Shown piece after piece: positions 26,653 to 34,323 of a DNA stretch of 35,856 nt; the first letter of the stretch is position 1, and every line of letters starts with the position of its first letter. Origin of the DNA: DASTPP01 sp035762175. Lineage in GTDB: Bacteria > Myxococcota_A > Polyangia > Polyangiales > Polyangiaceae. The stretch covers positions 1 through 35,856 of the forward strand of contig DASTPP010000002.1 in assembly GCA_035762175.1 (NCBI GenBank), given 5' to 3'. The notes under the pieces were generated by a model, which ran no database searches, was not told the DNA's origin, and was given only the letters and a program-made list of their open reading frames with translations. Made by a program: the position numbers and the translations under genes.

Positions 26653-27690
26653 ATGAAGCCTCTGACGAACTCCCCCGACGACTTCGAACTCTTCCGCGTC
26701 GTCGCCTACGGCCACGTCGCCTCGTCGCTCGTGTGGGCCGGCATCGAGCTGAACCTGTTCACCGCCCTCAAGCGGGAGCCCGGTCAGAGCCGCCAGGCGC
26801 TCGCCGGGCGCCTCGGGGTCGGCGACCAGCCCCTGCGCATCCTGCTGACGGGGCTCACCGCGCTCGGCCTGCTCGTCAAGCGGGGCGAGGCCTACGAGTG
26901 CGCCCCCCTCGCCGCCGAGCTGCTCGACGCCGACTCGCCCGACAGCTACATCCCCATCCTCGCCTGGCAGCACCACATCGTCTACCGGGGCCTCTTCCAC
27001 TTCGCCGACGCCGTGCGCGCCGGCGCCAACGTCGGGGTGAAAGAGTTCCCCGGGCCCGGCGCCACGATCTACGAGCGGCTGTCCGAGCATCCCGCCCTCG
27101 AGGGCGTCTTCCACCGGGCGATGAGCGCGCTCTCGGCCCGCTCGCACCGCAACCTCGTCGAGGGCTTCGACTGGGGCCGCTACCGGTCGGTGGTCGACTT
27201 CGGCGGCGGCGACGGGACCAACCTCATCGCGCTGCTCGGGCGCTACCCCGGGCTGCGGGGCACGGTCTTCGACATCCCCAGCGTGTGCGCGCTCGCCGAC
27301 CGGAAGATCGCCGCCGCCGGGCTCGCGGGCCGCCTCGACACGCGCTCGGGCGACTTCCTGGCCGACCCCTTCCCCGCCGCCGACTGCTACCTCTTCGCCC
27401 ACATCTTCACGATCTACTCGCCCGAGGAGAACCTCGCGCTGCTCAAGAAGAGCTACGCGTCGCTGCCGCCCGGCGGCGGCGTCGTCGTTTACAACATGAT
27501 GGGCAACGACGACGAGACCGGGCCGATGAGCGCCGCGCTCGGCTCGCCCTACTTTCTCGCCATCGCCACCGGCAAGGGCATGCTCTACCCCTCGAAAGAG
27601 TACGAAGGCTGGATGCGCGCGGCCGGCTTCGCGCGCGTCGAGCGGCTCGCGCTGCCGCTCGACCACTTCGCCATCATCGGCACCAAGTAG
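26653..27690 (+). CDS. Class I O-methyltransferase-like protein (family 2 type)
   Basis: This is a SAM-dependent methyltransferase of the dimeric small-molecule O-methyltransferase type. An N-terminal winged-helix dimerisation domain (about 12-92; LVWAGIELNLFTAL, LGVGDQPLRILLTGLTALGLL) precedes the SAM domain, whose motif I is VDFGGGDG (181-188) and which ends with LPPGGGVVVYNMMG. It has 345 residues, normal length. Related enzymes methylate hydroxyls on aromatic or polyketide natural products, but no biosynthetic cluster lies beside it. ATG 26653 has only GACGA-type sequence upstream as a weak ribosome-binding site. It is followed after 30 bases by the convergent paralogue B gene. Confidence 0.9.
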   Translation: MKPLTNSPDDFELFRVVAYGHVASSLVWAGIELNLFTALKREPGQSRQALAGRLGVGDQPLRILLTGLTALGLLVKRGEAYECAPLAAELLDADSPDSYIPILAWQHHIVYRGLFHFADAVRAGANVGVKEFPGPGATIYERLSEHPALEGVFHRAMSALSARSHRNLVEGFDWGRYRSVVDFGGGDGTNLIALLGRYPGLRGTVFDIPSVCALADRKIAAAGLAGRLDTRSGDFLADPFPAADCYLFAHIFTIYSPEENLALLKKSYASLPPGGGVVVYNMMGNDDETGPMSAALGSPYFLAIATGKGMLYPSKEYEGWMRAAGFARVERLALPLDHFAIIGTK

Positions 27691-27702
27691 GCCGCGCGCG
27701 GC
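27691..27702. terminator. 12-bp palindrome directly after the methyltransferase stop
   Basis: GCCGCGCGCGGC begins immediately after the TAG at 27688-27690 and lies between convergent stops. A hairpin role in termination is plausible but unproven, as it has no T tract. Confidence 0.35.
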
Positions 27703-27720
27703 GGCGCCGGCCGCCCGGGC

Positions 27721-28470
27721 TCAGAGCCGCGAGCCCGCCCCGAGGGGCAGCGCGCCGGCCGGCAGGGCGCGCGGCGGCTTGGGGATGCCAAAGCCGGCCG
27801 CGCCCGGCAGCGCGCGGGCCGCGCGCTCGTGCTCGAGCTTGCGGCCGACGAGCACGCACGCGTCGCCGGCGGCCACGTCGAGCTTGCCCAAGATCTTGCT
27901 CGCCTGCGTCGAGCGGGCCGCGATGGGCGCCATGCTCGCCCGCCGGCCGTATGCGCCCTTGAGCACCAGGCCCTCGGCGCCGAAGCGCCCGGCGACCAGC
28001 TGCGTCACGTCGAGCGGCACGCGCTGGCTGAGCGGGCTGAAGAACTGGTATCCGCTGAGTTTGCAGAAGCGGTAGAAGAACGAAATCATCAGCGGGCTCT
28101 GAGTCCGGACGAAGAGGTACGCCTCGTCGCCCGTCGTTCGCAGCGAGCCGAGAAACTGGTAGAGCGAAAACTTCCACCTTATTTCTTTCGCGATGAACGC
28201 GCTAGAGAAAAAGTTCGCCGCCCTCTTTTCGCCCCCCAGTTCGACCTCGTAGAGCTCGTTTAGCGCGTAGGCGACGAGCCGGCGCGAGCGGCCCGCGGTC
28301 GACCAGACGAAGTGCGCAAGGTTCGCCGCGGCGAGGCGCGTCTCGGTCTCTTCGGGCGGAACGTGCCTGCCCGACGCCTCGGACGCCAGCCGGTTCAGCT
28401 CCCGGCGGAGCGCGGGAGGCAAGGAAAGGGGCCCCTCTTCGCGGGCGAACTCGATGCCGTCAAAGAACAC
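27721..28470 (-). CDS. Protein of an unrecognised family, paralogue B
   Basis: This is the second member of the unnamed family described at 20,712-21,626. I chose the GTG at 28470 because GAAGGAG lies 8 bases upstream and the resulting N terminus (VFFDGIEFAREEG) aligns directly with the start of paralogue A; a TTG at 28533 would add 21 residues with no match. From this start, residues 1-176 align with A without a gap, 89 identical. Shared blocks are ELNRLAS, LAHFVWSTAG, FSLYQFLGSL, VRTQSPLMISFFYRFC, PLSQRVPLDVT, EGLVLKGAYGR and GDACVLVGRKL. The C-terminal tail differs and is shorter. It is convergent with the methyltransferase gene. Function is unknown; a GNAT-like fold is a guess. Confidence 0.82.
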   Translation of the reverse strand: MFFDGIEFAREEGPLSLPPALRRELNRLASEASGRHVPPEETETRLAAANLAHFVWSTAGRSRRLVAYALNELYEVELGGEKRAANFFSSAFIAKEIRWKFSLYQFLGSLRTTGDEAYLFVRTQSPLMISFFYRFCKLSGYQFFSPLSQRVPLDVTQLVAGRFGAEGLVLKGAYGRRASMAPIAARSTQASKILGKLDVAAGDACVLVGRKLEHERAARALPGAAGFGIPKPPRALPAGALPLGAGSRL

Positions 28471-28880
28471 GCGGTCGACTCCTTCGGTGGGCAACGGCCG
28501 GCGGGGCCGCGGGGTAACCGGAAACCCTAGCAAGTGCTCTCTTTTTTCGGAACCCTGAACGAAAGCCCGGCCTTTCTAACCCGCCTGTACGCTTACGCCC
28601 CGGCGGCGCTCTTCGGCGCCTTCGCGCGCCGCCCGCTTTGCCCCTCGGGCCCGCGCCGGCCGCCCCCCCGGTCGGGGCCCCTCGTTCGAGCGATCGAAAC
28701 CTCGACACCCGTGGGGCCGAAAAACCGGCCCGCGCGGGGCGCCCGCCCGGCGCGAAGCGCTTGTGCACAACGTGGGTGCCTGACACACCATGACCCCCAT
28801 CTATGAAACCGATTCGCCGTGCGGTTTAAGCCCTGGAAAGCATGTTGCAGCGCTGCGCGAAGCACGCGTAGCATGTGATC
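28471..28880. promoter_or_regulatory. Divergent promoter region with three small palindromes
   Basis: This 410-base gap lies between paralogue B (minus) and the first Cys-rich receptor (plus). It contains TTGTGCACAA (28761-28770), GCAGCGCTGC (28847-28856), and an inverted repeat AAACCG (28806-28811) / CGGTTT (28822-28827). Bases near 28531-28575 are AT-richer, including a TTTTTT run. I see no reading frame with gene-like composition and no clear -35/-10 pair. Confidence 0.35.
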
Positions 28881-30494
28881 ATGAGATTTCTAACACGCAA
28901 GCGGTCGGGCACGTTTGCGCACACCGGGGGGGGCCGGTGGGGGCGGCGGGCAGTGGCGGCGGCGGCGACGACCTTCTTCCTTTGGGGCGCGGGGGCCTGC
29001 GACTCGGACGACGGCGACGACGCGCCGGCGGCCGACTGCACGAAGCAATGCCAGGCCGCGAACGGCGCGCACTTCGTCTGCCGCAAGAGCGACGGCCAGT
29101 GCGTGTCGCTGCTCTCGGACAATTGCCGGGAGGTGCTCGGCGACGACACGAGCGACGACGCGGTCATTCTCGGGTCGATCTTCACGACGACGAGCGACAA
29201 CCCGAGCGCGGCGCTGGTCGGCGTCTCGATCCATAACGGCTTGGTGATGGCGATGGAAGAGTTCCCGGCCGAGGGGCTGCCGCCGCTCCGGCCCGGGGGC
29301 AAGCGCCGGCCGCTCGTGTTCGTCGGGTGCGACGACCGGAGCGAGGTGTCCGTCGCGGTCGCCGCGGCCAAGCACCTGGCCGAGACCGTGCAGGTGCCGG
29401 CCGTCCTGGGCTTCAACAACAGCAGCCTGCTCATCCAGGCGGCGAGGCAGGCGGCGGTGCCGAACAACACGCTGGTGCTCGGGGCCATCTCCGAGGCGAA
29501 CGAGATCAGCACCCTCGATGACAACAACCTCGTCTGGCGCATGAGCGGGCGGGTGGCGGCGCTCTCGGAGGCGATCGCGGCCTTCACGCCTCAGCTCGAG
29601 CAGGAGGTCAAGCAGCGCTTCGGCGTCACCACGGTCAAGGCGGCGACGCTCTACAACGGCGGCGCCTACGGCAAAGACTACTTCGACACGCTGAAGCCGC
29701 TGCTCACCATCAACGGCGCCCCCGCGCTCTCGCAGGTCGAGTCGGGCAACTACGTCGACTTCAACTACGGCGACCCGACCGACGAGATGGCCAACCCGAC
29801 CGACTACGGCACGGCGATCACGAGGGTGCTGCAGGCGAAGCCGCACATCGTGTACCTTCTGGGCCACTTCGAGACGGGCGACAACATCTTGCGGCCGATC
29901 GAAGAGCAGTGGGCGGCGCTCTCGCCGCAGCCGGCGCACCGCCCCTACTACATCATCAGCGGCGCGGCCTCGCCGACGGCGGTGCCGGTCATCGGCAACA
30001 ACGACGACCTGCGCCGGCGCATCATCGGCGCCGCCAACCAGACCATCACGCCCGCGTGGGAGAAGTACGTGCAGAAGTACAACGCGCGCTTCGCGGGCGA
30101 CAGCACGCGCCCGCACCTGGGCGGCGCCGGCGCCTACGACGGGGTGTTCGCCCTCGCGTACCTCATCACGGCGCTCGGCGAGCTGCCGCTGACGGGGCCG
30201 AACCTCGCCGGGCAGTTCGCGCGGCTGATGGGGGGCACGCCCCTCGAGACCGGCCCGGCGAACCTCGAGCTGGGCTACCAGATCATCCAGTCGGGGGGGA
30301 CCCTCGACCTGTTCGGCGCGCACGGCTACGACGACTTCAATTTGCAGAACGGCGACGGGGTGCAGGACGTGCAGTTCGAGTGCTACCCGCGCGACCCGTC
30401 GACCCGCCTGGCGCTGCCGCCGCTCAGCTCGGGCCTGTCGTACGACCTGAAGACCAAGACGTTCAAAGGGGCGGAAGGCCCGCAGTGTCAGTGA
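28881..30494 (+). CDS. Periplasmic-binding-protein-like lipoprotein with one Cys-rich module (paralogue 1)
   Basis: This resembles ABC-type branched-chain amino acid/amide binding proteins (Peripla_BP_6 fold): two alternating alpha/beta lobes with VILGSIFTTTSDNPS, VLGFNNSSLLIQAAR, NNTLVLGAISEANEISTL and ATLYNGGAYGKDYFDTLKPL. A signal ends at the lipobox Cys40 (AGAC). An acidic spacer and a Cys-rich module follow (C-x3-C-x10-C-x6-C-x7-C, near residues 52-82). It has 537 residues from ATG 28881; GTG 28875 is also in frame, and no clear ribosome-binding site decides. No permease or ATPase gene is adjacent, so it is an orphan receptor, perhaps for sensing. The downstream gene is a paralogue. Confidence 0.85.
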   Translation: MRFLTRKRSGTFAHTGGGRWGRRAVAAAATTFFLWGAGACDSDDGDDAPAADCTKQCQAANGAHFVCRKSDGQCVSLLSDNCREVLGDDTSDDAVILGSIFTTTSDNPSAALVGVSIHNGLVMAMEEFPAEGLPPLRPGGKRRPLVFVGCDDRSEVSVAVAAAKHLAETVQVPAVLGFNNSSLLIQAARQAAVPNNTLVLGAISEANEISTLDDNNLVWRMSGRVAALSEAIAAFTPQLEQEVKQRFGVTTVKAATLYNGGAYGKDYFDTLKPLLTINGAPALSQVESGNYVDFNYGDPTDEMANPTDYGTAITRVLQAKPHIVYLLGHFETGDNILRPIEEQWAALSPQPAHRPYYIISGAASPTAVPVIGNNDDLRRRIIGAANQTITPAWEKYVQKYNARFAGDSTRPHLGGAGAYDGVFALAYLITALGELPLTGPNLAGQFARLMGGTPLETGPANLELGYQIIQSGGTLDLFGAHGYDDFNLQNGDGVQDVQFECYPRDPSTRLALPPLSSGLSYDLKTKTFKGAEGPQCQ

Positions 30495-30504
30495 GCGGGC
30501 CCGC
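30495..30504. terminator. 10-bp palindrome after the first receptor gene
   Basis: GCGGGCCCGC follows the stop codon at 30492-30494 directly. It may form a transcript-end hairpin; no T tract follows, so this is tentative. Confidence 0.3.
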
Positions 30505-30549
30505 GGCGGCGGCGGCGGGGCGGCCCTCCTCCCCCGCCCGGCCCCCCTT

Positions 30550-30557
30550 GGTATAGA
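30550..30557 (+). promoter_or_regulatory. Extended -10 element of the second receptor gene
   Basis: The sequence TTGGTATAGAAT places TATAGA at 30552-30557 with a TGG just before it, as in an extended -10. No good -35 is visible. A start of transcription near 30564 would put the ATG at 30569 only a few bases into the message, so the mRNA may be leaderless; no ribosome-binding site is present. Confidence 0.45.
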
Positions 30558-30568
30558 ATCGCTCGCCC

Positions 30569-32245
30569 ATGACCCTCGCCCCGCCCGAGCGACCGGCGCG
30601 CCCCCGCGTGGGCCGCGTGGGCCGCGCCGCCTGCCTGCTCGCCCTCGCGGCCGCCGCGGCCGGCGCGTGCAGCCAGATCGTCACGAGCGACTCGACCGCG
30701 CAGTGCACGTCCAACCAAGAGTGCGTCGCGCGCGGGGGCGCCTTCGCCCAGTCGGTCTGCGGCCCCCAGGGCGTGTGCGTCTCGGCCGGCGGGCCCGACA
30801 GCGTCACCTGCCAGGACAACGCCACCTGCGTCGCCGCCAAGGGCCAGAACTGGGTCTGCCGCCGGAGCGACCAGCTCTGCGTCAGCCTCACGAGCGCCGA
30901 GTGCGCGCTCGTCGACGGCGACGCCGCGGCCGAGGACGCGCTCTACGTCGGCTCGATCCTGCCGACGACGGGCGCGCTCGCCGACGCGGTCGGCAAGCCC
31001 ATCGAGAACGCCGTCCGGATGGCCTTCGACGACTTCGCCACCAGCGGCGGCCTGCCCGTGCTCGGCACCGGCCGGTCGCGGCAGGTCGTGCTGATCGGCT
31101 GCAGCGACGGCAACGACCCCGCGACCGCCGTCCTCGCCGCCACGCACCTCAAGGGCCTCGGGGTGCAGGTCATCATCGGCTCGTTCTCGACCGAGAGCAC
31201 GCTCGCGGTGGCGAACGCGATCACCATCATGAGCGACATCATGCTCCTGTCGCCGGCGGCGACGGGCGTCGAGCTCACGGCCCTCAACGACTTCGGCTTC
31301 GTCTGGCGCACCGCGCCCTCCGACGCCTCCCACGCCACCGCGCTCAGCGCGCTCGTCGCCTTCCTCGAGCCCGAGCTGCTGCAGCGCCTGCCCCCGCCCG
31401 CGCCGCCGCTGAAGGTGGCCAACCTCTACCGCACCGACAACTACGGCCGCGTCATCAAGTCCGGCTTCGAGAGCGAGGCGACCTTCAACGGCCGGGGGGC
31501 GCTGGCCAACGGGCAGAACTACGTCCCCGTGCCCTTCGGCAACCCGGGCGACCCCGGCGGCGCCGACCCGCCCAAGTACCAGATCGCGTCCGAGCAGGTC
31601 GTCGCCGCCCGGCCCCACCTCGTGCTCATCGCGGGGCGCGAGGAGGCCGCCGATCTCGTCCGGCTCGTCGAGCAGCAGTGGCCGTCGGGCGTCGAGGCGC
31701 CCCCGCGCCCCTACTACCTCTTGACCGAGGGCATCACCAACGAGGCCCTGCCCTCGGTCGTCAACAACCCCGACCTGCGCCGGCGGGTCTTCGGTACCGT
31801 GCTCGGCTCGAACAGCGCCGAGTTCAGCGCCTACCGGCTCAACTACCTGGCCAAGTACCCGCAGCCCTTCCACCCCTTCGCGGCCAACGCCTACGACGCC
31901 GCGTACATGGTCGCCTACAGCGCCGTCGCCGCGGGCTCGGACCCGATCGTCGGCCAAGACTTCGTCAACTCGTTCGCCAAGCTCACCCCCCGCGACGGCG
32001 CCCCCGTCGTGCTGGCCGGGCCGACGGGCATCGACGACGCCTTCAACGCCTTCTCGGGCGGCAACACGATCGACTTCAACGGGACCTCGGGCCCCCTCAA
32101 CTTCAACACCCAGGCCGGCGAGGCCCTCGCGGACTTGCAGGTGTATTGCGCCGTCACCGGGCGCCGCGCCGCCCCCTCCGGCCTCTACTTCGAGGCCTCG
32201 AGCCGCACGCTCAAGGGCGCGATCAACCCCGAAGTCTGCCTCTGA
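30569..32245 (+). CDS. Periplasmic-binding-protein-like lipoprotein with two Cys-rich modules (paralogue 2)
   Basis: This is a second member of the receptor family with 558 residues. The signal ends at lipobox Cys34 (AGAC). Two consecutive Cys-rich modules follow (about 45-75 and 80-113; the second ends CRRSDQLCVSLTSAEC, close to the module of paralogue 1). The binding-protein lobes include YVGSILPTTGALADAVGKPIENAVRMAFDDF, VIIGSFSTESTLAVANAIT and AANAYDAAYMVAYSAV. The GSILPTTGALA stretch is the usual ligand-lobe start for this fold. Order and size suggest duplication of one ancestral gene, with an extra module gained or lost. It probably has its own promoter. No transporter partner is encoded nearby; ligand unknown. 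Confidence 0.86.
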   Translation: MTLAPPERPARPRVGRVGRAACLLALAAAAAGACSQIVTSDSTAQCTSNQECVARGGAFAQSVCGPQGVCVSAGGPDSVTCQDNATCVAAKGQNWVCRRSDQLCVSLTSAECALVDGDAAAEDALYVGSILPTTGALADAVGKPIENAVRMAFDDFATSGGLPVLGTGRSRQVVLIGCSDGNDPATAVLAATHLKGLGVQVIIGSFSTESTLAVANAITIMSDIMLLSPAATGVELTALNDFGFVWRTAPSDASHATALSALVAFLEPELLQRLPPPAPPLKVANLYRTDNYGRVIKSGFESEATFNGRGALANGQNYVPVPFGNPGDPGGADPPKYQIASEQVVAARPHLVLIAGREEAADLVRLVEQQWPSGVEAPPRPYYLLTEGITNEALPSVVNNPDLRRRVFGTVLGSNSAEFSAYRLNYLAKYPQPFHPFAANAYDAAYMVAYSAVAAGSDPIVGQDFVNSFAKLTPRDGAPVVLAGPTGIDDAFNAFSGGNTIDFNGTSGPLNFNTQAGEALADLQVYCAVTGRRAAPSGLYFEASSRTLKGAINPEVCL

Positions 32246-32308
32246 CACGGGCGCCCCGGCGGCGGCCGCGAAGTTTGCCTCTGACGCGGGCGCCCCGGCG
32301 GCGTCCGC
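32231..32308 (+). repeat. 39-bp tandem duplication across a stop codon
   Basis: Unit 1 (32231-32269) and unit 2 (32270-32308) are directly adjacent and match at 36 of 39 positions. The unit begins GAAGT(C/T)TGCCTCTGAC and includes the last four sense codons and the TGA stop of the second receptor gene. The length, 13 codons, keeps frame, so a second in-frame copy of the ending lies beyond the first stop. Confidence 0.9.
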
Positions 32309-32326
32309 CCCCGCGGAAGGAATGCG

Positions 32327-33163
32327 ATGGCCGGCTCGTCACGGTACCTGCTCGGCGCGGACGAGGCCGAGCGGCAGCGCCTGCTCGTGCAGGGTGAGAT
32401 CCACCGCGCCGAGGCCGAGTGGCTCCTCGATCAGTGCGGCCCCGGCCCCGGCGGCTGCGCCGTCGACGTCGGGTGCGGCCCGCTCGGCGTGCTCGACCTG
32501 CTGTGCGAGCGCGTCGGCCCGGCCGGCCGCGTCGTCGGCCTCGACCGCGACGAGCGCATGCTCGCGATGGCCGCCGCGTCGGTCGCCGAGCGCGGCCTCG
32601 GCAACGTCGCGCTCGCGCGGGGGGACGCGACCTCGAGCGGGCTCGAGCGCGGCTCGTTCGACCTCGCCCACGCGCGGCTGCTGCTCGTCAACGTGCCCGA
32701 CCCGCAGGGCGTGCTCCGCGAGATGGCGGCGCTGGTGCGGCCGGGGGGCGCCGTGGCGGCGCAGGAGGTCGACTGGGTGTCGTGGGTCTGCGAGCCGCCC
32801 CACCCCGCGTGGGACCGCCTGCGCGAGGCCGTCGCGGCCGTGTGGCGCGCGAACGGCTGCGACGTCTACCTGGGCCGGCGCCTGCCCGCCCTGCTGCGGC
32901 GCGCGGGCCTCGTCGAGGTGGGCGTGCGGGCCAACGCGCGGGTCTTCCGCCGGGGCGACGCGTACCAGACGCTGCTGCTCTCGTTCGTCGAGCGCGTGCG
33001 CGGGCCGCTCTTGGAGCGGGGGCTCTTGCGCGAGCCCGAGATCGACGAGCTCGCCGCCGAGCTCGGGGCGCACCTCGACGACGAGGAGACGATCGTGCTC
33101 TACAAGATCTTCGTTCAGGCCTGGGGGCGCGTCGGCCCCTCGGTTCACGCGCGCGGCGGGTGA
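32327..33163 (+). CDS. Class I SAM-dependent methyltransferase
   Basis: This is a 278-residue methyltransferase of the UbiE/type-11 kind. Motif I is VDVGCGPLG (46-54), an acidic residue ends the second strand (VVGLDRDE), and DLAHARLLLVNVPDP with VRPGGAV form the later SAM-domain strands. The C-terminal 100 or so residues are helical and likely shape the substrate site. ATG 32327 is preceded by GGAAGG. It follows the receptor pair by about 80 bases, including the 39-bp duplication, and could be in the same transcript. Substrate unknown. Confidence 0.88.
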   Translation: MAGSSRYLLGADEAERQRLLVQGEIHRAEAEWLLDQCGPGPGGCAVDVGCGPLGVLDLLCERVGPAGRVVGLDRDERMLAMAAASVAERGLGNVALARGDATSSGLERGSFDLAHARLLLVNVPDPQGVLREMAALVRPGGAVAAQEVDWVSWVCEPPHPAWDRLREAVAAVWRANGCDVYLGRRLPALLRRAGLVEVGVRANARVFRRGDAYQTLLLSFVERVRGPLLERGLLREPEIDELAAELGAHLDDEETIVLYKIFVQAWGRVGPSVHARGG

Positions 33164-33203
33164 CCGCGCGCGCTCGGCCGGCGCCCTGAGCTCGCCCCGG
33201 CGC

Positions 33204-33220
33204 CGCCCGCCGCGCGGGCG
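33204..33220. terminator. GC hairpin between convergent genes
   Basis: CGCCCGC (33204-33210) pairs with GCGGGCG (33214-33220) around a 3-base loop. It lies between the stops of the methyltransferase and the HD protein and may end both transcripts, although no T tract is seen. Confidence 0.4.
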
Positions 33221-33240
33221 AGGCGCGCCCGCCGCCGGCG

Positions 33241-33981
33241 TCAGAGCGGGTTGTCGGGATAGATGAGGCTCCGCCACATGTGCGAGACGGGGCTGTTGTC
33301 GTGGCCCAGGCCCTCTTTGGGCTGCCGGAAGTACCGCCCGATGATGTCGACGAAGGGCTCGATCGAGACCTTGCTGGCCGGGTCGAAGCTGTACTCGTCG
33401 TTCAGCGTGACGAGGCGCGCCTCCATGTACCAGCGGTGGTTGCGCGCGAACTCGTAGGCCTGCCGCACGTGGGGCAGGGGCACGTAGCCCTTGCCGAAGA
33501 TCTGGTCGTACTTCTCGGGGTACTCGTAGCCGACCGCGGGGTCGGCGAAGAAGCGCAGCGCCTGGTGGTAGCGGATCGCCCAGCTCACCTTCTCGGGCAC
33601 GTAGGGCTCGACGAGCTGCGCGCCCCACCAGCCGTGGTCGACGGCCACGAGGTTGATGGCCAGGTCGTGCAGCAAGCAGGCCAAGATCGTCTCTTCGGGG
33701 CAGCCGTTGCGCTGCGCGCGCGCGGCGCTCTGCAGGCAGTGGTTGACCGTGACGGGCATGAAGCGGCGCTCGAAGAAGTCGACCAGCGTCGGCCGCGCCG
33801 GCATGGGCGGCAGGGGCTCGATCGGCGGCGCGGGCTCGCCCGGGATCGGCGTATGCGAGACGAAGAGCACGCCCGTGCCCGCCCGGTGCGTCTCGTGCGT
33901 CACCGGCTGAAGCTGCTCGAGTTCTTCGAGCTGTTCGAGCCCCACCTGTTCGATGACGGAGGACTCGGTACTCTGCTTCAT
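33241..33981 (-). CDS. HD-domain protein, possible metal-dependent phosphohydrolase
   Basis: The 246-residue protein shows the pattern of an HD-domain metalloenzyme: His81 (VNHCLQ), His105-Asp106 (LLHDLA), His116 (VDHGWW) and His139 (RYHQ) as candidate metal ligands. Spacing fits a single- or di-metal site, as in PhnZ-like oxygenases or HD phosphohydrolases; the exact reaction cannot be assigned. The N-terminal 60 residues are Glu- and Pro-rich with a repeated LEQLEELEQL pattern. ATG 33981 follows a short direct repeat of GTTTGAT and only a weak GATGAG ribosome-binding site. It is divergent from the receiver-kinase fusion. Confidence 0.78.
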   Translation of the reverse strand: MKQSTESSVIEQVGLEQLEELEQLQPVTHETHRAGTGVLFVSHTPIPGEPAPPIEPLPPMPARPTLVDFFERRFMPVTVNHCLQSAARAQRNGCPEETILACLLHDLAINLVAVDHGWWGAQLVEPYVPEKVSWAIRYHQALRFFADPAVGYEYPEKYDQIFGKGYVPLPHVRQAYEFARNHRWYMEARLVTLNDEYSFDPASKVSIEPFVDIIGRYFRQPKEGLGHDNSPVSHMWRSLIYPDNPL

Positions 33982-34323
33982 CTCATCAAACGTATCAAAC
34001 GCCCCAGCGCGCCGGAACCCCCAAAGGCCCGCCGCCGGGCCCCCGCCGACGCGCCGGAGCGCGGCCGTTCGGACCCGGAAAAGCCCCGCCCGGCGGCCCC
34101 GGCGCGGCGCCGGCCCCGCGCTTACATTGTGGCCTCGAATTCGTCGAACCGAAGCCCGCCCGCGATTTCGCCCCGCGCGCCCGCGGGCGCGCTTGCTGGC
34201 GGGCGGCGAGCTCCGTCGCGCCCCCACCCTCGCCCCGCGCGCGCCGTCGCGGCGGGGCCGGCCCCGGGCGCCGCCGCCGAATTTGGGGTGGCCGCGGGCC
34301 CCGGCGGCATTAGGCTCGGACGA
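33982..34323. promoter_or_regulatory. Divergent spacer between HD-protein and receiver-kinase genes
   Basis: This 342-base gap is GC-rich with a less GC-rich patch near 34120-34150. It carries the two GTTTGAT copies in the HD-gene leader. I see no gene, clear promoter pair or notable repeat otherwise. Confidence 0.3.

Noticed and set aside
28534..28806. Small plus-strand reading frame in the gap before the first receptor
   Set aside because: The composition is unlike neighbouring genes, there is no ribosome-binding site, and no motif is visible.
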